A stretch of DNA of 64,000 bases from Trichobilharzia szidati. Taxonomy: Eukaryota > Platyhelminthes > Trematoda > Strigeidida > Schistosomatidae. A program made the position numbers and the translations under genes. This document shows, one piece after another, positions 1-11,867 of this stretch. Numbering within the stretch: the first letter of the stretch is position 1; each line of letters begins with the position of its first letter. The notes beneath the pieces are model-generated. The model was given only the letters and a program-made list of their open reading frames with translations, was not told the origin of the DNA and did no database searches. The stretch covers positions 53,727,564-53,791,563 of the forward strand of contig OX235279.1 in assembly GCA_944472155.2 (NCBI GenBank). Reading direction: 5' to 3'.

Positions 1-150
1 ATAATTTCCCTGTGTGGAGATATCTGATTCCAAATAAAAACACCTTTACCAGGTGTCTCGTCTTCTAATTTTACTTTTTGTGTCGCCTTCAGATTCTGTA
101 ATGTACCTTGAACCTTTGAAATTTTGTTTCAACTCCCTTTTCCCACTACT
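1..150 (+). repeat. Fragment of an LTR-like repeat, cut by the window edge
   Basis: These bases match 14453-14603 with only scattered differences; both contain AATAAA about 30 bases in, followed by the shared string AGGTGTCTCGTCTTC. The second copy lies just upstream of a gypsy-type retrotransposon, so I read this as a piece of its LTR (polyadenylation part). The LTR identity is inference; the sequence match is seen directly. Confidence 0.55.
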
Positions 151-647
151 GTTTATTACCAACCTAGTTATATCTCCTGTTTAACCTAGCAAGCGCCTAT
201 TAGCGACAATTTGATATTTAGCATACTCGTATGTTGTCTGACTCCACCTACATTTTCACTGTTAACTTATACAAATTTTTACACAGAATGTTATGTGTTT
301 CTGACTGCATCTCAACAACACAGATTAAATTGTATATGAATGTAAAACTGGAATAACGTTTTATCTGTAATGATGAGCATCAACACTGTGAGCTTGTTAC
401 ACTGAGAAAAGTAAAGACACAAACTACTTCAATCGGATTTATTGATGTGAAAACAATGGTTGACATAAATGAGAAACCAGAGCCTGTGGCTACACTCATT
501 CTCTTAAGAAAACTGGTCGAGGTGAGTGACAAATTCATTTATCTGAGTAGCTGATACCTTAAACGGTCCGTGTCGTGTTAAATTAAAAAAATAACTAAAT
601 GAGAAATCACAGTATAAACTTAATGATGATTGTTTTATCAATCTTAC
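151..647. other. No gene recognised
   Basis: AT-rich sequence. I see no exon, RNA gene or recognisable repeat here. Confidence 0.5.
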
Positions 648-864
648 CGTAACACTCATCACTATTTTCGTAATTCGAACGGATATTGGAAGTGGGTTGT
701 TGTACACGAGTAATTTCTCCCCAGTTATCAATTCTAAAATTATTCATTCCAGCACTCTCGGAACGCTCTTGAAGTGAAAGAACTTGGTGTGCGTACTTCT
801 GTTTTTGTCTGCTGCGCAAGAGTTCTCTCTGTTTAGCTAGTTTTGTAAACCTTGCATCTCCCAT
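648..864 (-). CDS. Probable N-terminal exon of a Tubby-like protein, on the opposite strand to the other TULP exons
   Basis: On the minus strand an ATG at 864-862 opens 72 codons plus one base, ending at a good donor (G followed by GTAAGA, complement of 643-648). The protein begins MGDARFTKLAKQRELLRSRQ and continues with more basic residues. The pattern K-L-x-x-Q-R-x-L-L-x-x-x-Q-x-x-K is the basic helix near the N-terminus of TUB and TULP3 proteins. The exon ends in phase 1 with G, and the TULP exon at 2472 (plus strand) starts by needing exactly one base, giving a Glu codon; the joined lengths of all five exons make 398 whole codons. Because it faces the other way it cannot be cis-spliced to those exons as assembled. 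It is either inverted (in the genome or in the assembly) or the first exon of another gene running off the left edge. Confidence 0.6.
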
Positions 865-2471
865 TATCAAGAAACCCTAAAAAGTCGTGTATAACAATTT
901 TAATAGAACTAATAATATTACAGCATTTTGAAAGATTTTGTCCATAAAATTAAAAAGTGGATTCTTATGATAACGAAGAATATGTAAAGATACTAGCAGT
1001 GGTATTGATAAGTTACATTTCACTAACTCTTACTTAACTTAATTCGCCAAGTTATGCAATAATTCAGTACTCTACCTAATCTGTAAGTACTGACGACAAA
1101 CACAAATTAAAAAGACTTTGTTATTGAGGAAATGTGCTCTTGTTAGCTGTATGTTTGAGTAAAATAACAAAGGTCCAGATTATCCAAGTGAAAAGATTTA
1201 AAACTTATCCAACGAATATGTATATATATATTACAAACTCAAAGAAGTGTGTGTGTACAGCCCAACAGAAAATCACAAAGTGGCGTTCGAGCCAGCTCGT
1301 ACGTGTGCACATTAAACTCTTGAAATTTCGTGTGGCTATGGTGTATTTAATTGCGAAAATAACTGAAATAACTTGTCACTGGTTGAGGTTCATCTGCCTG
1401 CTAATTAAAAATGTGATGAATTTGTAATTGCCAGTCAAAAGAATGATGACAACTTTAGCAATTGAACAGCTGTGTGCACACTACTTTCGAAATCCCTCTC
1501 TCAAGCGAATTATAATATCGGGTGGTTTTCTCTTCAATACGTGCGTTTTGCGCCATATGGAATACTCAAGCATTAATTACTTTTCAAGAGTTTATTTGTA
1601 GGGATTCGATTTGTTTCGAATTTGCTTCTCTTGAAGTGTAAGCTGAAAACACTACAATGTTTACACCATTTTGCAACAACAATAACAACAACTAAAATCC
1701 AGGCTTAACTTTCAAAATCATTGTGTAACCATCCTAATCAATTTGGCAAGTTTTCCAAAGTATATTCTATGCAATGCAGTGTGTACAGTGAAATTACATC
1801 AGAACAGTGACAGTGTGAATCCTTGATGAAAACCTCGTAGTCGCCATTTTAGATGACAACTGTCCATGAGCCCATACTCAGCTGTACCATTCTGAGTAGA
1901 ATGCCTTGATTAGCTGATCCTCATTGGATTACCTCAGTAAGGCTTGTCTTCTTTCTTATAAACTGGGACAATCAACGATCAAGAGAAGTTCGACGGAACT
2001 AACTCGGACTAGCATACTTACGCTGGCTAGTAACTTAGTTAATCTAGTCAATAATTCGACGTACTTGTACACTTATAGAATTTTGTCGTAAGTTCCTGAT
2101 TATATATCTCGTTTCAGATTGCAGACAGATGATTCAACCTCAGTTAAAATTGATTGTGTATGGCTTCACTCTATTAAGGTGGGGGTTGTGTGATGTGCAA
2201 CTGTAGGACCACTGTAAGCTATTTGAATTGCCCCTCATAGTGTTTTGTCGGAAGTGCCATCCTTAGCTAGCAACAAGTTATCGGAGCTTCGTGCTTCTTG
2301 ATTGTTGTTTCACTTATGATTACAGATATTTTATTGATTTGTTTGTAATTCAGTATGTTGTTTCCCAGCAGTTTAGGAGGTAATCTTTGCGTCCAATCGT
2401 ATTTCAGTGACTTTAATTCCTAATAAATTTATCGAATATTTTTAATGTTATATCATTCCTCTGTCCTGTAG
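865..2471. other. No gene recognised; holds a dispersed repeat at about 1083-1200
   Basis: About 1083-1200 (starting near TACTGACGACAAA and including TATGTTTGAGTAAAAT) is similar to 60087-60190, so it is a dispersed repeat of unknown class. The rest has no exon I can support; it should contain the promoter or first intron of TULP if the gene starts here. Confidence 0.45.
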
Positions 2472-2686
2472 AAGAAAGTGACAATGAAATTGAGGGGCAG
2501 CCAGCGAATGCTTGGAATGATAGGTCCTCTTGCTTCATTGATCAGGAACACATACGATGTTTATGTGACGATTCCAATGTGTGTCATTGCGTAGCCAACC
2601 GGAAATTAGACACGAATGTTGTTCAGTGTAACAACGAACAATCACTCAGACGTGGTACTGTATGTAGTTATTCGCAAGCGATCAAG
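2472..2686 (+). CDS. TULP internal exon
   Basis: Acceptor TCCTGTAG before 2472 and donor GTAAAC after 2686. Only the frame that needs one base from the previous exon is open; the other two hit stops. It encodes an acidic start (EESDNEIEGQPANAW) and a Cys-rich stretch with CLCDDSNVCHC. It ends in phase 0. Confidence 0.7.
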
Positions 2687-5600
2687 GTAAACTGTTGATT
2701 TTGCGCCATATATGTATGTATAGTTTTTATTTTTTTTTAATGGTAACAACACAGTAATCTTTTGTCACCTACTGGCTTTCATTATTTCTTAGGTTACCAT
2801 GGTACACTTACTCTGCCTTTCTGAAGAATCAATCAAACAGTAGATGAACAAGGCAATATTACACCTGAAATCTGATACCGTATTCACAAGTAACAGTCAT
2901 CCATATGTTTCTCACAAACCTATGTGCAGAAGGCATTTTCTCTACAATCTTGCTTTACTAAGCCGAACGTGTTATCTTAGTTATGAACCCATTTAGCATT
3001 TCATTATGTATTATTCCACATATGAACATATTCATGCTTCGTGAAATTGTTTTACAAGGCTTTAGTAAAATTACGATATGTTATTCTATCCACCACAGCA
3101 TATTTTTTGGTTGTAGAGTAAAGATACTAGTCATAACTAATTGTTGATCCATGTTTAACCAAAAATGTATGTCGTTGTTGATGGCATGTTATAATGATTG
3201 ACGCATCTTAACGATATTAGTATGATAGTCGATTGCTAAGCTAAACAGAAGTTTGAGCGAAATAGGGACAATATTGTTTTATTGATATAAGTATAAAACT
3301 TGGGCACTGTGGTAGAGTATAACTCTATTATAGATTAGAATTTATTTCGATAAATCACACAGTGTTGCACAGTAATATTAACTGATGACGTTTCCTTATA
3401 TTCATGGCCAGTAGTAAGGACTTTTATTTCTGGCTTTAAAGAACGCGAATTGAATATCTGGGTAGCCTTCAGTTTATAATGGGTAGATTATATGTTGCAC
3501 TTCAATATTATTTTGTTTTCCAGAGTCTGGACTCAATCTGTGATTTAAAGACCTCTTCATATGATGAGAAATCTCTTGCTCCAACAATTATCCACTGTTC
3601 CTGGGGTGAAACGTGTTCACGTATTAATTCCCCGAAGATTGTGTCTCAGATTAATAGTTCCAGTGGTGACAAAGAAATGAGTATGGAACTGGTCTCAACT
3701 ACCATTGAAAATTCGTACGAGTTGTGCGAAGATGGTTCCAGAAGGGTGGTTTTAAATCCTACAAATAATCACTCTGACACATGCGATGTTGCAAAATCTC
3801 AGAATTCCTTAAATATCAAGGTAAAATTTTCCACTGTACTTCCACTTACATAGCTATTCAAATAATTTTCCTAACTTGTAAAATATCTATTTGTTGTGGA
3901 AACCAGAACAAATTGTTTTATCCTCAGAAAATTGTGACGTATTCTAAGTGCAAATGTATTTCATCACAATATCCCAGGTTATGAAGACAATAATCACTAA
4001 CTTCATAACAGTGTGACTGTGCGTCATCCAAGTATCTTTTCCCCTCGGTATGGCAGGACATTTCTATATTAGGGGTTTGTGTTTCAATAGACTCTACAGA
4101 AAATACGATCTTTACTGTGCAAGTATTGAGGACTTTCAATTCCTTTCGATCTTAAGCTGACTCGAAATTTGTCAACTATAAGGATTTTAATGTCCAATGA
4201 TAGCGACAGTAAGTAGCGAAACAGATGTACGATAACCTTATCCATGGAGACGTCAGTATACATAATCTGAACATCCAATAGACGAAGATTAAAAATCTCA
4301 TGAATAAAGTTAACCCTTTACGGAAGACCTGAATATTACTCACTATGTGAAGGCATCCTCAGTTAGATCTGTGGTTTTTCATATTTCTGCTTTCTTGAGT
4401 AACATTTCACAGCTCTACATTAAGACACTCATCTATCAACGGAATCAAGTGTCTTCTTCAAGCTAAGAAATATCGTGAGTGTCGGGCACCAGTGCTACGT
4501 TGAACTTGAGATAGCCTTGGCCACATTAATAATATGGAAAGTGGCTTTAGTAGTGATAAGGAACGTGACAGAATTCACTTTGTTCAGACCAGTCGTTTTC
4601 GTCTTCATGCTGTATTTGTATTCAGCCTCTCACACTATGCTGTTTGTTTTCTGATTTTTCTTGTGTCGAATTCTATCAGGTATTCTTCTCTTCATAACTT
4701 CCTCAGTAGTACACAGCAGCATCTTCGGTTATCAATTTCTGTACTTCTGTCCTCAATCAGTTTTAACTGGTTTTACTTATTAGTGCTTTTCTCTATCTAC
4801 TTGGTAAAAGTCACCTCCTCTAACTGTGCCATTCTTATCAAATAGTCAGATGTATGATGCAGAAGAGGAAGTTAGCGATAATTCATTGTAAAAACACGGA
4901 CAAGCACCTTTGTTTTCTGTCATTTCAGAATAGTAAAGTTTCTGAAAAATTAAATTGTAATACTGTTTCTTTTTTAATTTTAATCAACTTGCATTTTAAC
5001 AGCTTTTGCCTCTTGTCATTTTCCGAGTCAGCTGGAGTCAATTTTCTTGCATCTATTGTTTTGAATTGATGTAACAGGAATCTACTAACATTTAATTACC
5101 TTTGGTTGCAGATCATCAACAGTCTTTACAACTGTTTCTGTAGCGGAATGGATATGGTGCTAGACTTCCTCAGATTAGGTTTTGCTGTAGTTCTCAGTTC
5201 GCGTTTGGTCACTTCTGCTTTGGCTTAGAACGGGCTAGTAAACTAAGTGAAGCCTGAAAGACGAACAGAAAGAGTGAATAATCGATTGGGCATCAGTGAA
5301 CGTAAGTGTAATTAGGCCAACAAGGCTAAGCTGAACACAGGGTAACCATGATCCAATCAAGTTAATCGATAAGAGTTCACGACTACATTGATTAGATTGC
5401 TATCCTAAGCGAATATTGCTTCTGATTTTAAATTAACTTGAAAGTAGTAGTAGTATGGAGTGTGCTATTGATAAGAATTTATCAACAGTATACTGTGCGT
5501 TGTTTCCTCCAGTAATCTTGAATAGTGGAATGATGGATTAAGTTGAGAAGAGAGGGCAAATGAAAGATCTTTATGAGAAAACATAGGAAGCACAACAGGC

Positions 5601-8600
5601 AAATGAGAGAAGCAGAACACGAAAAACGTGTGAAGGTGGAAATTTCAATGAAGCCTTTCTGTATTTTACCATCGTTGTATATCGTTTGCCAGATAAAGAA
5701 TTCTACCCCCACGTATTACTGCGTTCTGCAGCTACAGTATTAATAAATTTTGTAAGTAGCTGAATCATGATACTGTTTCTTTTCCAATTTCGATCAGACT
5801 AAAATTGATTTAGCTTTATGAAAGAATTGGTAGGTTACGAAAACATTCCCACCTTTTTGAGTAGTTTTCGCAATTTTGGTGGTTAAACGTGAATCACAAG
5901 TGTAAATTTGTAATTATTCGCCAGCATCTGGAGATCCATAATTAGTCTGTGACTAAGTAGTCTATGTACATTCACATGGAAAGGCGTTAATCTTTTCCGA
6001 GGTATTTTACATAAGGGTGTATAAAGAAGCGTCTTATTGAAACTATTTGAGATGTTTGATTATTCTTAGTCATAGACAAATGAATCAACTTTCCTATGAA
6101 AATGAACGTCTAAACACCCTAATGGTTACGTGATCAGAGAAGAAAATTCAATAAATTCTTTGTTCACTGATCAATTTCTTTGAAATTTATAATGGGTATC
6201 TTTAATCAATTAAAATTCATGGTCACCGATACTATTATGCTTCTTAACGCAGTGTAAAAATGTAAACAAACAAACAAACAAGTTATCCTTGACATTATAT
6301 TAACGAAAAAGAAATCTAAACTGTCCGATTTGAAAAGAATAGTATGCTTCTATGAAAGAAACGAAAACTAGAAACAAATGAAAACCAGGAGTCTGCATTG
6401 ACCACACAAAGGAAAATAAATCTGGCTATTTAGTTGGTGAAATTTATGGTTTTATGTACTGATTACTCACAGGTCAACTGTTCATTATTATCTGCTATGC
6501 TGTGGTGATATACACTTTGAAGATATTGAATATATGATTGTTTGTTTCTTTTTAAATGAACATCATTCAGAGACGTGAAGATGTAGAGTTCCATGAATTA
6601 ACCCAGCCTTTAGCTTTCGATTCAACTGGGGACTTGGATGGACTTATCCTGAAACCTGCTCCGCAGGTAAGTGTATTTAATTATTACGAATAGATTACTT
6701 TGATTACCGGATTTTCTTATTGATAGGAATATGTTTTATAGTATTCTATTTGAAGATGTGTACTCTTTTGGTGCTGTACACTAGCATCACACTCCAATGT
6801 CGGATAAACATTTATTTAAACGGCAGTGTAATTAGATTATAGGTATCCTTCTGTGAACCGGTGTATTTGTATTATTTATCGACTTACATAGTATAAACGA
6901 GCGAATACTCAGTAAATTAAATTAGTCAGTCTGCAAACATGAGTTTCACTTCTTCTCCTTAAATTTTGTGATTCAGAGACTTTATTTCCGACTTTTCCAA
7001 CTTCTGTAAGCTTATAGTCAGTGTTTTTAGTATCAGTCTTCATCGTTTATTAAATACTTACAAGTTCTAAAGTTGAAGTCCACTTTGACTAGTTGAAGTA
7101 TGCTTGCCTCCGTCTTTAGAATACATAATGTTGGAAAATTAATGCTGTTAGTTTTAGGTAGAATTCCGTGCCATAAGGTCGGTTGTATTACATGGTTTAA
7201 CACATATCCAATGATGAAATGGAGACAGTCGACAGTAATCTATGTGGGATATACCATATTCAACTCTTAGATTATCGAACTTCTTAGTTGCACGACTTTT
7301 ACGCAGGTTTCCAAAAGTGTAGTCAAAGCTCTATTTTCATTTATCAACCTTTTGCATTTCTCTTGCTTCTAGTGCTTTGGTTTTGGTGTTATTCATAGCT
7401 GCGTTTTCATGGATTTTATATGAAAACACTATTACTGTTTATTAATAACATAGCTTTTTCATACAAATTTTATACAAAAACACTTTATCGCCTTTCCACT
7501 AGTTCCTGTCCATTCTACACGATATTATTGATCAGTCATTATCTCAGACTTACTACGTCATGCCAACTTCTGCCTCATTTCTAACTTCCAATTAGTCACC
7601 CGTTCTATGTTACACCTTACATTACGCAATACGTTTTTCGAGAAAAGAAAAGGCGTTCAGCAAAGAGTTACTCTTTTCGGTGATATCATTCTCAAGCTGT
7701 AAAAACCGCAAATTTATAGTAATTTTTCTTGGCAACAAAAGGAACATTCCCAAAGAAGTGTTAATGCAATTGTTAATTTTTGACAACAAATTACGTAATT
7801 TAGAAGGCGTTAATCGGTTAGAAACTAAAATAAAGTTACAAAAGTAGGTTGGGTGACGTAATCTAATTGATAGGGTTCAATGAAAAATGAATGAGAGTTA
7901 AGTTAATAAGCTGAGTAGAATTCACTTAAAAATAAACGAAAATGGAGTTAGCAACAGTCGTCATGAGGGTAGAGATTTAATAGAGGGTGGGGGTAGAAAA
8001 TAATGCAATTAAGAAACAAACAAACAAAGAAGAAATAGGTAAGACAAAATTACGTATTTGGTGTTGAGGTAGATCAGGACCATTGTAGATTTAGTGACTG
8101 AACAAACTTCTTTTGTATGCAGAGTTCAGGATTCAATATGTGAATTGCCATTGCTTCTGCAGTTTGAAGAAGTTTAATTCGTACTCTTTTGGCAAGATTC
8201 CCACGTATTGTGTAGATAACTGAGAAATTGTTTTGTGGGTTTGCTTGGTGTCCGGATTCGATCAAGTGTTCTAGGATAGAGCTGTGGCGGGGGGATCTTC
8301 TTTCTCCTTTATAAAATCATGAAGGTAAGTGTTCGCTGATTCGTTTGGATAGCAAACGCTGGGTACGGCCGACATACCTAGCTCCACATGAGCAGGTGAA
8401 TTGGTAGATGCACATTGATGAGGCCCCCAGTGGAAGATTATCCTTCACGTTCGTGCGAATCATTGGTTTCGTAGAGAAAGTTAGTCTGAGTTCAGCTGCG
8501 AAGAAAGTTTTCTTCAGTGAACGGCACAGGCGGTTTCTCAGTATTTCTGCTGAAGAATCTCCGTTGAATTGTAGATTCAAATAGAGAAGTTTCTTGGGAG

Positions 8601-9163
8601 CAGTAAGCATGGACGGTTTTTGTGTTTTGGGCTTCATGGCTTTTGTGATGAAACGTTCCGGGTAACCGTTTTCAAGGAGGATTCTTTTCAGGGTTTTCAG
8701 CTCCTCCGGAGATTTCGTCTTTGGACATAAAATTCATTCCAAAGTGCTAACAATCACATAACCTTATTTTTGATATGATTTTTAAATTTCCCAGGGTGCT
8801 ACAATGCATTGTTATATAACTCGAGACAAACGAGGTGTTGATGGTGGAATCTGTCCTTCGTATTACCTCCATCTCGAAAAGGAAGATCGTAAGTTTTTCT
8901 TGTTGGCAGCTAGACGCCGTAAACGATCGACAACTAGCAACTATGTGATATCGTGTGATGTCACCAATTTATCACGGAGTGCAAAGTGTTTAGCTGGCAC
9001 ACTGTGCTCTAACCTTTTAGGTACTCAATTCACTGTATATGGCAATGAATGTAAAACAACAGAAAATGAAAGTTATAACCCCGAAAGTAAGATGCATAGC
9101 TACGTTGTGCCTGGAACAAGCGCTAAAACCCAAAAGTTGCAAGAGCCTGCTGCCATTATATAT
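2472..9163 (+). CDS. Tubby-like protein gene (TULP), partial: four exons, second half of tubby domain not found
   Basis: Exons 2472-2686, 3524-3820, 6571-6666 and 8795-9163 are joined by GT-AG introns in one continuous frame. Tubby proteins bind PI(4,5)P2 at membranes; TULP3-type members deliver receptors to cilia with the IFT-A complex. The first two exons encode a polar, low-complexity region rich in Ser, Asn and Cys, as expected for the poorly conserved N-terminal half. The third supplies the acidic linker ending LILKPAPQ, matching the family's (L/Y)xPAPQG junction. The fourth starts the tubby barrel: CYITRDKRGVDGG, then YYLHLEKED, FFLLAARRRKRSTTSNYVIS, TNLSRS, NLLGTQFTVYGNE and finally EPAAIIY. 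The barrel normally runs about 130 residues further (FRGPRKM, WNDD, VKNFQ and C-terminal motifs). I could not find these on either strand by eye. They may lie in further small exons beyond a long intron, or be lost. The introns hold a PLE (7640-8737) and a solo terminal repeat (3297-3410). Confidence 0.88.
3297..3410 (+). repeat. Solo copy of PLE-linked terminal repeat in a TULP intron
   Basis: It starts CTTGGGCACTGTGGTAGAGT and includes ATAAATCACACAGTGTTGC and TTAACTGATGACGTTTC. The same sequence occurs at 32240-32345, in pairs at 59588-60045 and at 60325-60910. This copy lacks the GAGCACAAACTATTGCTC hairpin. Confidence 0.7.
3524..3820 (+). CDS. TULP internal exon
   Basis: 99 whole codons between acceptor TTTTCCAG and donor GTAAAA, in phase 0 at both ends. 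It encodes a Ser/Asn-rich spacer with no recognised domain. Confidence 0.72.
3821..6570. other. TULP intron, nothing else recognised
   Basis: 2.75 kb between TULP exons. Short open frames occur at 4534-5069 (+) and 5482-5712 (-), but they match nothing I know and lack exon-like context. A short (CAAA)n run lies near 6266. Confidence 0.55.
6571..6666 (+). CDS. TULP exon: acidic linker into the tubby domain
   Basis: 32 codons between acceptor ATCATTCAG and donor GTAAGT, in phase 0 at both ends. It encodes LDGLILKPAPQ at its end, the conserved entry to the tubby domain. Confidence 0.85.
6667..7639. other. TULP intron, nothing else recognised
   Basis: AT-rich intron sequence up to the 3' end of the PLE copy. 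No feature seen. Confidence 0.5.
7640..8737 (-). mobile_element. Penelope-like element copy A, 3' part with GIY-YIG endonuclease
   Basis: On the minus strand 8737 to 8074 reads as one frame, from TLKRILLENGYPERFITKAM through a region with KKLLYLNLQFNGDSS to a GIY-YIG-like endonuclease module (IYQFTCSCGARYVGRT, then KRISEHLPS and ILEHLIESGHQ). The spacing to the C-terminus is typical of EN-containing PLEs. The frame has one nonsense codon: TGA where PLEs have the Trp of the HLPSWF-like motif (about 8302). The 3' untranslated part runs to about 7640 and matches the end of copy B, with CAGCTTGAGAATGATATCA. The reverse transcriptase half is missing (5' truncation, usual for retroelements). It lies in the last seen TULP intron, antisense, about 57 bases from the acceptor of the tubby exon. 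Confidence 0.85.
8795..9163 (+). CDS. TULP exon: N-terminal half of the tubby domain
   Basis: 123 codons from acceptor TTTCCCAG to donor GTATGT after an ATA-TAT pair. The residues GATMHCYITRDKRG through FTVYGNE align with the first beta strands and basic (K/R)-R-K-R loop of TUB and TULP3. The last residues, EPAAIIY, match the family's ELAAVxYETN just before the next expected exon, which should begin with Glu-Thr-Asn-like residues. Confidence 0.9.
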
Positions 9164-9504
9164 GTATGTATTTCTATTCATCAATAATCTTTGTTTTTAA
9201 ACTGCTGATTTTTTAACTGGTCATTGTTACCATAGGAACCTTCGATTCTTTGAATTAACTGCATCATGACCAAAGTAAAAAGTTTGTTCAAGCGAACTGC
9301 GGTAGTCAGAAGACTGATTGCATATGACCGCGGATCATCAGAGAAATCCTTGTAATAGTAAATTTAGGAAGATGGCATGATATTTTGTAGCCGAAATGTC
9401 TTCTATGTATCTGTTGATTGCTTAGACGGCTAACTGCAGATATCTTCAGTGAGAGAAATATTTCTTCTAACAAGATTACAGTAAGATTTAATCAAAGTAA
9501 ATTT
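9164..9504. other. No gene recognised
   Basis: Sequence after the TULP donor site. No further tubby exon is visible. Confidence 0.45.
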
Positions 9505-9778
9505 AAACAAAGCAAGAACAGCAATTGTACCAGGTTAATATGAGCTTATCTTTTATTATTTCGAGGATTCTTCTCAACTGGTTACAACCTGAACGCTAAA
9601 AATATGAATAACATTACATTAAAGATTTGAACATACTTTTCCACGATCACAAGGAGTAATTGGTAGGAAGTAAAAGTAACATTACTCCGGAATGATTTAA
9701 CTAATTAAAAGTTACAAACACTGACTATTTATAGAATAATTAGACAATTAGAATTGGAAACAAAAACAGTTGCATATA
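9505..9778 (+). repeat. Left arm of a large inverted repeat
   Basis: About 274 bases that reappear reverse-complemented at 10146-10424 with only a few mismatches. The arm runs from AACAAAGCAAGAACAGCAAT to AACAAAAACAGTTGCATA. No coding capacity is evident. Confidence 0.9.
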
Positions 9779-9818
<40 letters not shown>

Positions 9819-10145
9819 AGTGAAAGTGAAAGAAACCTAGCTGGCTACGCTTTGCTGAAGCAATTGCTATCAAACGACTTAAACCAAATCTATGTGCGCA
9901 GAAAGAGACAGTGGTGAATCTTACACTGCCCTGGTTATAACAAAATATACAACTTGTATGAGTCTCCCTTTTTCTTGTTACAAAAACTCTACTCTCTCAT
10001 CTAAACATGACTCACCCTATCTTGTTCTTTTCTCTTCCTTTTTTCTATTGGCTATTAGATAAAACATTTTCTTTAGTTACGTAATCTACCTTTTTGTTAT
10101 GCTCTGTCTAGCTAAACCTTGTTTCTATACACGCACACACATATA
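9779..10145. repeat. Spacer of the inverted repeat, with a TA microsatellite
   Basis: A (TA)n tract of about 45 bases (9772-9818) is followed by about 320 bases of unique-looking sequence and a short CACACAC run. No transposase-like reading frame is seen. Confidence 0.7.
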
Positions 10146-10424
10146 TACATATGCAACTGTTTTTGTTTCCAAGCCTAATTGTCTAATTATTCTATAAATA
10201 GTCAGTGTTTGTAACTTTTAATTAGTTAAATCATTCCGGAGTAATGTTACTTTTACTTCCTACCAATTACTCCTTGTGATCGTGGAAAAGTATGTTCAAA
10301 TCTTTAATGTAATGTAATTCATATTTTTAGCGTTCAGGTTGTAACCAGTTGAGAAGAATCCTCGAAATAATAAAAGATAAGCTCATATTAACCTGGTACA
10401 ATTGCTGTTCTTGCTTTGTTCAAG
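10146..10424 (-). repeat. Right arm of the large inverted repeat
   Basis: Reverse complement of 9505-9778. Similarity ends near GCTTTGTT at about 10420, where the two outer flanks diverge. Confidence 0.9.
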
Positions 10425-11867
10425 TTTATTAAAGGGAAGAATTGCATGAAGTTTTCAAAGTAAATTTGGCTGCATTATTTATAAACATGGCTAAAGTATT
10501 AGAGTCTCACATTCAGTTATGATTTATTTTTAGTGGGTATTTTTGAACATGTACGCAACCCTCAGAAGACAAATCTTCTGTACATTATTAAGGGTTTCTT
10601 AGCATCTCGTAATTCATATCTTTTACACTTCAACCTTAAACAGGTGAATTATTCTTAGTGAAAACAAGATCATTGCAAAGAAAATTAATTTTTTCTTATG
10701 GCAAACTAGTAGTGTTGTTCAAACTACAGGCTAGTAAGGCGTAGGAAATATGGAATGCTATTTGTAGTTGAACATGCTATGAGTGCGAATCACTTCACTG
10801 GCTCTCGAATTTCCATAACATAGGACTTGTTCCTGAAGAAATCAGTCTACTTACATGCAATATACTCCTAGTTGATGAAAACACTGAAAACTGAGGTAAA
10901 GGAATATTTGACACAGTTTCGTATCTACTCAGCGTAAGGGAATCCTACAGAATCAATCTACACAGATATTAATCATATATGTGTACGAATCGAAGTTATT
11001 AAACACCCTTATCCTGCCAAACATTTTTGAAATTGACCTAATCTAACTGTTCCGTTGATAATAACGACACAAACGACTACCTGTCAACTAGAGTGAAGTC
11101 AGGTAACTGGCAACCTACTCCACACATAGTTGCTCGATTCTAGTGTACGGGGGTGGAATATGTAAAAGTCAAAGCTTGTCGATCTTGAATGTCTTCGCAA
11201 TCTTGTTTATGTGTAGGATAATGAGCAATTTATTTAAAATGAGGTCAAAAAGAAGTGTCGTCTTTTGGCGACAGAAACAAAAATTTCACTTGAATCTATG
11301 TTGCTATCCATATAATAAGAAAGTGAAGGACAACAAAATCAAAAGATGGCAATCACTCCTGAAATTACTCACCAGCTCTCTGAGTTGTGTGTATCATATG
11401 GCTGAAATGCACTAAACGGCCGTTTTGTAATATGCATGATGCACGCTATGCTTTTGGTGCTTATTTCGCTGTACATGCAGAATATGAATTTATTTTTCTG
11501 TTCGTAATAATTTAGCTTTAATCTGAATTCATGATATTTATTATCAAGTCGAAACTGTTGAACTTCACTCGCTATTGGCTTTTGTTTATTATCGATTAAC
11601 ATTTTAGAACTAGTAAACGCTGGACGCATTTGCTCGAACTTTCGTATTGTATACAAATATTTTCAAAATTTGAGCATAAAGCACTAGTCATCAGGAAATT
11701 CTTGACCAGTATTACCTTCGTGTATCTTTAAGGGCTAACTCATACATTACATCTTCGTCTGTGGACTTTGAAAAACAAATAAATAGGATTTAATAAATTT
11801 TTCTACTGATAAGCCGGTGTCACACTGTAAGTATTTAAACACAAGAAAAATGATTGAAGGCTTTCTT
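10425..11867. other. No gene recognised
   Basis: Open frames at 11143-11415 (+) and 11369-11656 (-) overlap on opposite strands. Neither shows a known motif or clear splice context. The minus frame lies downstream of the EF-hand gene and could be untranslated sequence or noise. Confidence 0.45.

Noticed and set aside
4534..5069. Two adjacent plus-strand open frames (103 and 71 codons)
   Set aside because: They show no motif, splice context or similarity to TULP. The hydrophobic, T-rich composition fits chance frames in an intron.
11369..11656. Minus-strand 95-codon frame beside the EF-hand gene
   Set aside because: It overlaps another frame, has no domain, and has no clear splice link to the EF-hand exon.
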